Assembly (NCBI GenBank): GCA_036897625.1
Contig: JAYMTA010000073.1
Span: forward strand, 1 to 45,700
Source of the DNA: Pelargonium cotyledonis
Taxonomy: Eukaryota > Streptophyta > Magnoliopsida > Geraniales > Geraniaceae
Direction: 5' to 3'
Length of the DNA: 45,700 nt
Each line of letters begins with the position of its first letter. Within the stretch, counting starts at the first letter, position 1. The position numbers and the translations under genes were made by a program. This document shows positions 35,278 through 44,374 of the stretch, piece after piece. Under the pieces are notes generated by a model, which saw only the letters and a program-made list of their open reading frames with translations, ran no database searches and was not told where the DNA came from.

Positions 35278-35469
35278 ATTTATTTTATGTTATGAATGGG
35301 GTATTATTCTGCAATATCGAGTAACAGAGTTAAAACAGTTGGGTAATAAGTTCAGAACCACCCTTTTTTCTTGTTCTTAGTGTCGTCACTGTTCTTTGGC
35401 AAGTAGATCTCTTATATTCTATCAGATGTAGCTATCTTTGTGTACTGGGAATTGTTTGTGATGAATAAA
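35278..35469 (+). terminator. AAE13 3' UTR with poly(A) signal
   Basis: AATAAA at 35464-35469, about 190 bases after the stop, is the best candidate polyadenylation signal. Plant signals are loose, so the exact end is uncertain. Confidence 0.5.
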
Positions 35470-35656
35470 AGTGATGAAAAAAGTTCTGATCTCCATTGTT
35501 CTGTAATTTCTTTATCCTTTGATTATCTACTCAACTGCAAAATCTCAGCCTTCTAGTTTTTTGGGAAGAGTGAGGTCTAATGCGTAATTTAAATATGCAT
35601 ATATTTTTGTTTCTATTACCTTTTGGGAAACATTGCACATACCAAAAGGCCCGGCC

Positions 35657-35667
35657 TATATATATAT
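35657..35667 (+). promoter_or_regulatory. TATA box of thioesterase copy 1
   Basis: TATATATATAT lies about 75-85 bases before the start codon, which would place transcription start near 35690-35700. Good spacing for a plant core promoter. Confidence 0.6.
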
Positions 35668-35740
35668 GCTTATTTGAGTTGGTTCGATGTTTCTTGTTTT
35701 AAATACCTACTGCTACGGCTAGAGAAAACAGGGAAAGGCC

Positions 35741-36503
35741 ATGGGAGAGAAAGGAGAAGCAGAAGCTGTGCAGAGATCAGTGAGATTGCTTGAAGATATG
35801 TCGAAAGGCGTGGGCAGTCACGAGATCAAAACCATTGCTCTTCAAGGTCTTCAGATCCTGCAAGCCCGGAGAGGTTTCGTTTCCTGTAATTTCATTGTAT
35901 CGCCTCTTGTTTCTGTAAGATCCATCTTCATTTCTTCGAATTTACATTTCTCTAAGTTGAGTTCAATCCAGTATTTTAGGTTTTATATTCATGCTTCAAT
36001 GTTTTGTGTGTGTGGTGAAGGATAAAGACGGAAATTGGCACGTTGGAGCAATGACGACATTGATAGATGATGTGGGAGCAGCTGCAATCTGCTCTGCTGC
36101 TGGTCATGTCAAAGCATCTCTTGATTTCACTATTTCCTATTTCTCCACCGCTAAGATTCATGTATGTTTATGTAAGACACAAATAAAATGAATCTAAGCT
36201 GGCGAATATGAGGTGATATATTCATATTGACTTGACCGAGTATCGGCTCGTAAAAGTTTGACCGGCATTAATTTTCACTACAATTTAAGCATATGTGTGT
36301 GTGTGTGTGTGTGTTATGAATGACAGGAAGAAGTGGTGATAGAAGCAAAGGTAAAAGGGGATAAGGGAAAGCTAACATCAGTGGTGGTGGAAGTGAGAAG
36401 AAAGCAAAATGGAGAATTGATAGCTTTGGCTAAACAGTGGATGGCTTCTAATAATAATGCTGTTCCTTCCACTTCTGCTACTAATCCACCTACTAAACTA
36501 TGA
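35741..36503 (+). CDS. ACOT13-like hotdog thioesterase, copy 1
   Basis: Three exons, 35741-35914, 36021-36161 and 36327-36503, encode 163 residues. A PaaI/ACOT13-type hotdog domain fills most of the protein. GNWHVGAMTTLID lies at the active-site helix, where human ACOT13 has an HGG motif followed by the catalytic Asp in ATLVD; here the Asp is kept and HGG reads HVG. ASLDFTISYFSTAKI matches the strand that carries the active-site Ser, and a C-terminal VVVEVRR...LIALAKQW strand pair completes the fold. Such enzymes hydrolyse acyl-CoA or related thioesters; the substrate is unknown. It has a longer N-terminus (MGEKGEAEAVQR) and C-terminus than copies 2 and 3. AAE13 ends only 464 bases upstream. 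Intron 2 carries a GT microsatellite. Confidence 0.92.
36295..36314 (+). repeat. (GT)n microsatellite in thioesterase copy 1 intron 2
   Basis: About ten GT units ending 12 bases before exon 3, close to the 3' splice site. Confidence 0.9.
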
Positions 36504-37082
36504 TGTATCACATGTTATCTTCTTCTTCAATAAATTGAATGAGTACTTTGCTAAAGTTTTGTTTGGTTTCATTACTGGAGAAATGGATGGCAACAAACTG
36601 TTTCAAAAAATCGAGTTTCATGTAACTACATTTTCGGATAAAAATAATTTCATATTCATTAACTAAATAATTTAAACTATTATAACATATTAGATTTGGT
36701 CGACATCATCGCCTAGAATTTCACATGTATGTGTATAATGTAACAGAATTGGGCAGATACCATCCGCAAATTAGATCGACTCAAGAAATCTTTTCATATC
36801 AGCCACATCCGCAACATAAACGGTGGATGACAAATTAAATATGCAAGAGCTCGTCTTCCTTAAGCCTCTCTCTCCCATGTATTGTTGGTTGAATTGATCT
36901 TAACGGCCCTGTTCCCTTATCTCAATTTTGTATGGCCGATTTGAATGAAGAATAGCTATATCCTTGTTTGGTCCTAAAAAAAAAAAAACAAAACATTTTG
37001 AGTAACTCATGCTCATGCCATCCACAGAGCCGACCAAACCAATTATATACCCTGTCCGTTTCAGACCAAGGTCGTTTCTCCA
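36504..37082 (+). other. Spacer between thioesterase copies 1 and 2
   Basis: AATAAA at 36529-36534 probably ends copy 1, only 26 bases after its stop. TTATATA at 37043-37049 is the likely TATA box of copy 2. No gene was recognised between them. Confidence 0.5.
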
Positions 37083-38240
37083 ATGGAAGATCCAGTTGTG
37101 CAGAGATATGTAAAAAGAATAGGAGATCTCTCAAAAGGGACCGTAAGTCACGAGCTTGAAGCCATAACCCTGCAAGACATTGAGGTCATCGAGGCGCATA
37201 GAGGCCATTTTCTGTGTAAATTCGTCGTCCACAACCGCGTTTCCGTAATTTCTTCATTTCTACATCCCATCAAATTCCATCATCATCATCATCGTCGTCG
37301 TCGATTTTCCCCTTTTTCAAACCCTAAATTCTGACGATTTTATTTATTTATTTATTTTTATATATGTAGGATGTTTATGGAAATTGGCACGTTGGGGCCA
37401 TGGCAACGCTCATTGATGTCATCAGCGCTATCACTGTAAACTCCTCAGGTGAAGGTGGATCAGTATCGGTTGATTACTGTATTTCATATTACTCTACGGC
37501 TAAGATCCAAGTAATTTTCTTATTTCTCTTTCTCTATCTCACCACATTTAATTTCATTTTAATCTGTTGATTCATAATTGGAATGATAGTCACAAGTGTT
37601 TCTTTTCAATAAAACAGCCTCAATTGGGTTTTGGGAATGATTCGATATGTGTATAATTGAATTCATTTCGATTCTTGATTGTTCGTGGTTTCGGAGCAAT
37701 GCTACCATATGAACATTTCTTAGCATTTGTCAGTGAAAACATGTTAGAAATGTATTTGATAAATTTGGGTAGGCAGGTTAGATTCAAATTTTTGTTGAGG
37801 AATGAGAATCAATAATTGGAATGGGATTGAAATTCGTTGTTAATGTTTGGATTGAGATTTTTGGGTCATGAAAATGGTTTTGTTATGTGAATATCATTCT
37901 CATTTCAAACATTTTAATCCAAATTCTACCACTATTATTAGAACAAATAGGGATGCTTGTTAGTACCTTCACTTGAACATCAATGGGTTTTGATGAGAAA
38001 TGATTGCGAAGAAAGTTGGGTTGTTCTTACTTCTTAGACATCAGTAATGGTTGATTGATTGACATTTGGCGATGGCAATGGCAGGAAGAAGTATTGATTG
38101 AGGCGAAGGTTGTGGGGAAAAAAGGGAGGATATCATCGGTGGTGGTGGAGGTTAGAAGGAAAGCAAATGGAGATTTGATTGCATTGGGTAAACAATGGAT
38201 GTCTCCCAAGTCCAGCGCTAAGAAGCCAAGTAAGCTATAA
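37083..38240 (+). CDS. ACOT13-like hotdog thioesterase, copy 2
   Basis: Three exons, 37083-37244, 37370-37510 and 38085-38240, encode 152 residues. Intron positions equal those of copies 1 and 3. The core reads DVYGNWHVGAMATLIDVISA, then SVSVDYCISYYSTAKIQ with the expected Ser, then EEVLIEAKVVGKKGRISSVVVEV and an SKL-type C-terminal tripeptide (PSKL), which would be a peroxisomal PTS1 signal. Copy 3 also ends ASKL; copy 1 ends TKL. It is much closer in sequence to copy 3 than to copy 1. The predicted TATA box lies only about 34-40 bases before the ATG, so the leader would be very short. Substrate unknown; peroxisomal location is inference from the tripeptide. Confidence 0.92.
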
Positions 38241-39202
38241 GATTTTTCAATTCAATGTTCAGTTACATTCATGCACTGGATTCCGGCAAGAGGAGGAAGC
38301 TCACGATTCATTATACCAATATATATGGTTCTTGCTGCATATACAAAAGCGGAGCCAATTTTGATCAATAAAACACCATTAGAGATTGATTTCCATGTAT
38401 ACATAACATAGTTGAGCACACATCAATTTCTTTGTTGGAAATTGTTGTAGTTGTTCTATTTTTCACATTTCATGAGTATGATTTGTACAGCAATAACATT
38501 TTTTCCATTCATCAATGAATTGATTCTAAATGGTTTGAACTTTGAATTGATGGATCTCTATGTATGTAGTAGTTGATATGTGAAAGTTGATTTGGATGCG
38601 TCATAATTGCTCTGAAGGGAGGTGGTAGGGAAGGTCGTAGAAAGGAACTCGGGGAAGAGTAGGCTCCCAATTTTCAATATAGTAATTAATGCTAGACTCC
38701 TTATTGTCAACATGAGAATGGTAGCTAGACTCCAGTTTAGACAATAGGAGATAATTAAAAGCTAGTTCCATATGCTATGGACTTCTAGGGTTAAGTCGAT
38801 GTAAGGTCGCATATATTATTTAAGCTCGTTGAAGTCTCGTACTTTATTTGTTTTTGTTATTTTGCCGTGTATTTGATTGTCTCTAAGTTGTTCTTTCCTT
38901 AACAAGTTTTGTCGGGTAAGAAATAACGATTTTTGTTGTAAAGTGCGTAAATGAAATTTGTGTAAAGAGCCGAAAATGTATCAAATTGATTCAAGCAACA
39001 TTACATGATTCACGTTGGAACGAAATGGAACCGACAATGGCTGCATGGGTTGAATATTTTTTATTTTTTATTTTTTATTTTTAAAAGATAAAAAATACAG
39101 TCAATGCTTTTTTTTTTTTTTTTTTGGCGATAAAATACCCAAAAAAGAAAAGAAAAAGAAAACAGAGCATTATCCTAATAAATCAATCAATAATTCTGTC
39201 CA
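38241..39202 (+). other. Spacer between thioesterase copies 2 and 3
   Basis: AATAAA at 38367-38372 is the likely poly(A) signal of copy 2. The first 330 bases match the DNA downstream of copy 3 (for example CATTCATCAATGAATT near 38509 and 40727), so the duplicated unit included 3' flank. A long T-run ends near 39125, followed by a TATA-like GATAAAATA at 39129-39137. Confidence 0.55.
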
Positions 39203-40426
39203 ATGGAAGACCCAATTGTGCAGAGATACGTAAAAGCACTTGGAGATCTGTCTAGAGGAATCGTAGGTCACGAGCTCGAAGCTATAACCCTACAAGGCAT
39301 AGAGGTCATCCATGGCCATCCAGGCCATTTTTTCTTCAAATTCATCGTCCCGACACGAGTATCTGTAATTTCTTCATTTCCACTTCCCATCGTCATCGAT
39401 TTATCTTCAATCTTTCATGTTTATGCCTGAAATCTGGTGATTTCTTAGGATGTTGATGGAAATTGGCACGTTGGGGCGATGGCGACGCTCATCGATGTCG
39501 TCGGCGCCATGGCCGTCAGCTCCTCACGCCGAGCCTACTCTGTATCTGCTGATTTCTGTATTTCGTATCACTCTACCGCTAAGATTCAAGTAATTTTGCA
39601 TTTTTTTTTCTGCTCTCTCTCTCACCACATTGAATTTCAGTTTTGTTTCTCAATTGGGATTTGGGAATTATTTGATTTTTATATAATTGAACTCATTTTC
39701 TTTCTTGATTGAACCATACCACTCATTACAATTTACAAACAAATATGATGCATGTGTTGTGGTTTTGGAGCAATTTTACCATATGAACATTTCTTTGAGC
39801 TGCAATTGCAGGTGACTCCTATAAACTTGTTGGTAAATGACCACCTACACTACAATTGCAAATGAATTATTTTTGTACTTGATTACTTCAATTTTATCGG
39901 ACTTCCTTTATGGTTGATGATCTTAATGTTTTTGCTTTGTACTCGAACAAAATCTGCAGCTTAATTGTTTAGAAAATAATTTTAGAAACTAACGTGCTTT
40001 AATGACAAGTTTGTAGGGGTGATCAGCAATTATAGGTAGCCACTGGCGTTGTTAAAAAAAATAGTATTTTTAAAAACTCGCGTGTTTTAAGTGACAAATT
40101 CGTAATGGTCATTTGCAATTATCCTTTCTTTGAAAGAATTGAGGACGCATTAGAACAAGTCCCTATATTAATTAGTACCTTTACGTGAAAACCCGTGGGT
40201 TTTCAATTTTGAAGTTGGGTTTTTCTTAGATAGATGGTTGATTGATGATTTGATTCAATGGCAATGGCAGGAAGAAGTACTGATAGAGGCAAAGGTTGTG
40301 GGAAAAAGAGAGAGGCTATCATCAGTGGTGGTGGAGATTAGAAGGAAAACAAATGAAGATTTGGTTGCTTTGGCTAAACAGTGGATGACTCTCACTCCCA
40401 GCAGTATCCAGGCAAGTAAGCTATAA
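39203..40426 (+). CDS. ACOT13-like hotdog thioesterase, copy 3
   Basis: Three exons, 39203-39364, 39449-39589 and 40271-40426, encode 152 residues with exon lengths identical to copy 2 (162, 141 and 156 bases). Core motifs: DVDGNWHVGAMATLIDVVGA, SVSADFCISYHSTAKIQ and EEVLIEAKVVGKRERLSS. The active-site Asp and Ser positions are kept. The C-terminus ends SKL, a canonical PTS1 tripeptide. The shared exon lengths and similar 3' flank show that copies 2 and 3 arose by a duplication of about 2.1-2.2 kb. The residue run SSSRRAYSV between the catalytic segments differs from copy 2 (SSGEGGSV), a likely place for a change in substrate fit. Function beyond thioester hydrolysis is unknown. Confidence 0.92.
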
Positions 40427-40952
40427 AAAATTTCAACCAATTGTTCCGTTACATTCATGCACCGGATTCTGGCTACAACAGTAACCTCGGGACCAATATG
40501 GTTCTTGCTACTAATACAAAAGGGGAGCCATTATTGGTCTATAAAACAAAATTAGAGATTCGTTTACATGTATACTACATAGTATAGGGGAATCAATCTC
40601 TGTTTTTTTTTTCATTGGTTGTTACATTGTTTCAAAAGGATAGTAAGAATTGAAAACTTTAGGTGATTGTTCTCTTCTCCACATTTCAGGAATACAATTT
40701 GTACAGAAAAAATACATTTTCTTTCATTCATCAATGAATTTATTCTTAATGGTTTGAACTTTGGATTGATCGATCTCTATATAGAAATTGTGATTATTTA
40801 TGTGGTTTGTGAACTATTCACCAGTTGTAGAGTTGTTCCAGTGTGAAGATCAAAATAGTAAATTGTTCCAAGTCCAAATCAGAAATGAAGGGTCTTCAGG
40901 TTTCAGATCCAGGTCCCTAGAGCTTGCACAAGGAACTACGCAAATAAGAGGT

Positions 40953-40990
40953 AAAAACGGGCGTGCATGTGAAAAACGGGCGTGCATGTG
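40953..40990. repeat. 19-bp tandem repeat, two copies
   Basis: AAAAACGGGCGTGCATGTG occurs twice head to tail (40953-40971 and 40972-40990) with no mismatch. Confidence 0.92.
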
Positions 40991-41126
40991 AAAAACCGCC
41001 TTGGATATAAAAATAAGAATCCTAACCATGAATCCGAATAACACCAAGCTAGAGAGATATGATATGCTGAAACTGATAATTCCCATGATGCATAAGGATT
41101 TTTAATGGAAAAATCTTCCCTTTTCA

Positions 41127-41228
41127 TCCATTTTCTCGGAATCCAAACACAGGAGATGGACTTTCTTGTAAACATAACATCCATTTTCTCGGAATCCAAA
41201 CAAAGGAGATGGACTTTCTTGTAAATAT
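41127..41228. repeat. 51-bp tandem duplication
   Basis: CATCCATTTTCTCGGAATCC starts each copy (41127 and 41178). The copies differ at only a few bases. Confidence 0.9.
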
Positions 41229-41534
41229 AAATAACTAAACTTTCAATCTTGCATTAGGAATCACAACCAGAAAAGAGAAGGCTAAACAGTGCACCAAAAT
41301 TTATGTATATGCAATATAGACAACTTATGTGACTATAAGATTCATTCATTTTTGTAATTGGTAGTACATAAATATAGTACAATAATTTTCAAAACCTACA
41401 AAGCCATAGGTACTGTCACCCATGTTCATAGGTGTTTTCAAAAGAAAGAAGAAAAAAAAAACACATCTTTGTTGTACACACTACACACATGAAAACCAGA
41501 AGCAAAAAAGATGGATGATAAATAAAACACACAA

Positions 41535-44150
41535 TCAAGCTATCAACTCCCTTATTTTAGAAACCTTCTCCTCCTTAAACCCATCTCCTTTTTCACCTTT
41601 AACCCTATTAACATTTCCCACAAGATTTGCCAATTCTTCACCATCTTCCTTCATCCCCATCCTCTCATCCCTCACTTTTGTGAACCCTTCTTCTGCACAA
41701 GCTCCATAAGCCCAACTACAAACAAGAAAATACAGCAAATTTGCAGCACTTGTGCCAGCAAGAACCCAATAGTAGTAATCATAGTGACCTTTGTTCACAT
41801 TGCTTGAAACCCAACTATCTTTCCCTTTCTTTGAAGTGATATCATCCACAGTGCTCAGTATAAGACTTGCCAACAAGCTTGCCACAGCCATCCCTACCCC
41901 GAATAGAGAGGCTGCAATGCTTGACATGCTCCTCGGGAACTCATAGTAGTAGAACTCGGTTTGGCCAATCGAGTTGAAGGCTTCTGATAATCCAATCAGG
42001 CAGTGTTGTGGAATGAGCCACAGAGCCGACATGCTCACCACTGAGCTGCCATTGTCGAGCAACCCTTCGGTGATTGCTCTCCTTCGTCGGATGTTTTCGA
42101 CTATGGCTGTGACTGACATGGAGATTATAGACAAGAATACCCCAATCCCCATTCTCATTTTCACTCCAAGCCTCACCGGCTTGCCTCTGATCTTTGAGGC
42201 CAAGGGGAGGAGCACTCGGTCGTAGAAGATCAACCAGACTGTTATGGTGAGGATTGAGAACATACCGAATGAGCCTGCTGGGATTTCAAAGCTTTTACCA
42301 ATATGTCTGTCCATGGAGCTGGCTTGGAGCAGAGGGAAAGTAGTTTGGCTGATAGTTATGGACATCACGGTGCCTGAAAACCACAACGGGCTCACTTTTA
42401 TGAGAGCTTTGAGCTCTTCCACTTGCTCCACCGTGCAAAGTCTCCACGGGTTTGAAGCTGATCCATCTTCTTTGATGTCTTGATCGGGATTCCGAATGAT
42501 GCAAGCTCTGTTCAAGAACCTGAAATCTTAACAACACAATTAACTTGTGTCTTCAAGAATGATATTGAAAAAAGAGATTATATCGATAAATGGTACCTAA
42601 GCCTTGCCGTGGGAGCTATGAGCTTTGAGTCCTTGTTATGATGGTACCATCCATCTGAATTGTGAGGTGGGAGAGCAAGTTTTCTGTTCTTGTAAGCAAC
42701 CACAAGGACTTGCACAAAGCCGGTGAACATGCTCTTGGAGGCTTTCAGCTTGACATACAGAGGAGAAGCCATATAGAACAAGAAAGCCGAAAAGAACATG
42801 AGAATTACAGGAACCCCAAAACCCACTCTCCATCCGAGATGATCTTGAATGTATACGATGCCTGTAAAAGCAATCAAGATAGCAGTAGCCACTGAAGCAT
42901 AGTACCAACTGAAGAAACTCTCAAGGATCCTCTCATTTTTTGGGTTATCTCTTCTGTCTAATTGGTCAGCACCAAATGCTATGGAACAAGGCCTAATGCC
43001 ACCAGCTCCAATGGCCATAAGAGCAAAAGAGCAGATAAGGAGTGTCATTTGGGATCCTGTAGGCGAGCCACAGCTTTGTGATGCCGGGTCACAAGGCGAA
43101 GGTGTAGCTTCCGGTATCATAGCGGTTAACCATAGAAGTATCATCCCCTGTGGTTAAGAGCAAAATTACAACTTACTACAACATTCAGAAAGTAACTATT
43201 TGAGCAAGAATTAACCCTGTTTACTAGCATGACTTTCACATTGAGGACAGGTCTTGATTCAATTTCAAGTTCAAGAAAAATGGTGCATAGGGTCTTTCAA
43301 TTCTCTGTTTAATTTGAAATGGGTGCAAGTGAGAATTGATATTAAATGTGTTGGGGATTGTCACTCTCAATTATTAAATGCCTTTCTTTCATAGGCCAAC
43401 CAAATATTCCTGACTCATCATTGACAACTTGGATCACTCCCTCTCTCCTCAGTTATTGGTTTCTCTTTTGTTTCCTGTTACAAAAATATTAGGATCAAAC
43501 CCCCAAATTCAAACCTCACATGAAGAGGCAGGTAATGCTACTGCTACCCAAAAAAGGCCTGGAAAAGAATGCTTTTAGGAAAATAATATGGTAGGCTAAT
43601 TATATGGTTTCCAATTCCTGAATCCCAAGCTAGACTCGGCTTCAGAAACTAAAGCTAGTGTCTTTATTGTTTAGAGGCCATAAAGGGCAAGACCCACCAT
43701 GGATTGGCCACAAACAAATGGGTCTACAAGGAAAATTTAAGAGAAAACAGACATGAATCATGGAATTGAGAAACAGAGAGTGGTGTGAGTGAGTTACCAG
43801 GAGGCTGGAGATGGAACCAAGGCCAATGGTGAGGAAGCGACCCAGATAAGTATCAGAGACAAAAGCCCCAATAAGAGGCATGAAATTGGTAGCAGCAGAC
43901 CAGAAGAAGAGCAAGTTGGTTCCTTTAGCAAACCCCAAATTGTAATTCACCATCAAGTACCTTATCATATTTGGCAACAACCCATAGCTCGCCACCCTCT
44001 CAAATGCTTCATTTGCTGCCACCACCACCACCCCAACAAATCCACAAACAAAAATCAGATTTTGAACCAAACCCACATCAGTTCATCAAAAATGACAAAA
44101 ACCCACAAAACAAAAACCTTCCCAATCAATGTACCTATGATGAATGGCAT
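41535..44150 (-). CDS. NPF1-type nitrate/peptide transporter (NRT1/PTR family)
   Basis: Four exons on the minus strand, start to 44135, 44015-43798, 43147-42597 and 42519-41535. Closest to Arabidopsis NPF1.1/NPF1.2 (NRT1.12/NRT1.11), which move nitrate into young leaves through the phloem. Family marks: ANEAFERVASYGLLPNMI with the proton-coupling ExxER motif, AATNFMPLIGAF, SDTYLGRF, GGIRPCSIAFGADQ, NPKNERILESFFSWYYAS, and GQTEFYYYEFPRSMSSIAASLFG near the last helices. Twelve membrane helices are expected, with a long central loop. From Met at 44150 the protein is 589 residues. The usual leader reads MMEGSA, then an in-frame TAG, then ESKVTPQEGSKERPKGGLIT. The start at 44150 therefore removes about 26 residues before helix 1. 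The gene may be a shortened functional form, a pseudogene or affected by a sequencing error. Confidence 0.85.
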
Positions 44151-44210
44151 GGTAATGAGACCACCTTTTGGCCTCTCTTTTGAGCCCTCTTGAGGGGTCA
44201 CCTTGCTTTC

Positions 44211-44231
44211 CTATGCAGAACCCTCCATCAT
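44211..44231 (-). other. Interrupted NPF1 leader (ATG to in-frame TAG)
   Basis: ATG ATG GAG GGT TCT GCA TAG. The codons after TAG continue in the same frame into exon 1 of the NPF1 gene and resemble normal NPF1 N-termini (KERPKGGLITMPFII). A single base change from a sense codon would explain it. GCATAG also resembles a 3' splice site, so an unseen upstream exon is an alternative, but no convincing donor or coding exon was found upstream. Confidence 0.75.
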
Positions 44232-44253
44232 GTCTCTGTGAGCAACAATCTCT

Positions 44254-44281
44254 AGAGAGAGAGAGAGAGAGAGAGAGAGAG
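44254..44281 (-). repeat. (CT)14 repeat in NPF1 5' leader
   Basis: On the minus strand this is a CT run about 22 bases before the ATG at 44231. Pyrimidine repeats in plant leaders are common and can affect expression. Confidence 0.9.
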
Positions 44282-44361
44282 GTGTGGTTCCTTCTTGCAC
44301 TAGTGGCTTCTGATACACTGCAAAGTTGCTGGGCTTTTTCTGGGATTGGAAAATGGTAGTA

Positions 44362-44374
44362 AAATATATATAAA
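44362..44374 (-). promoter_or_regulatory. TATA box of NPF1 gene
   Basis: On the minus strand the sequence reads CTTTATATATATTT, about 135 bases upstream of the ATG at 44231. Transcription would begin near 44335, giving a leader that contains the CT run. Confidence 0.6.

Larger units (their letters stand above)
40427..41534. other. Convergent spacer between thioesterase 3 and NPF1
   Basis: Two genes point towards each other here. The left part contains the copy-3 3' end and the flank duplicated from copy 2. Two small tandem repeats occur: a 19-bp unit at 40953-40990 and a 51-bp unit at 41127-41228. No coding exon was recognised. Confidence 0.55.

Noticed and set aside
42578-43144. A separate 188-codon gene on the minus strand, and a 326-codon gene at 41535-42515
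   Set aside because: Both are single exons of the four-exon NPF1-type transporter; phases and motifs join across the introns.
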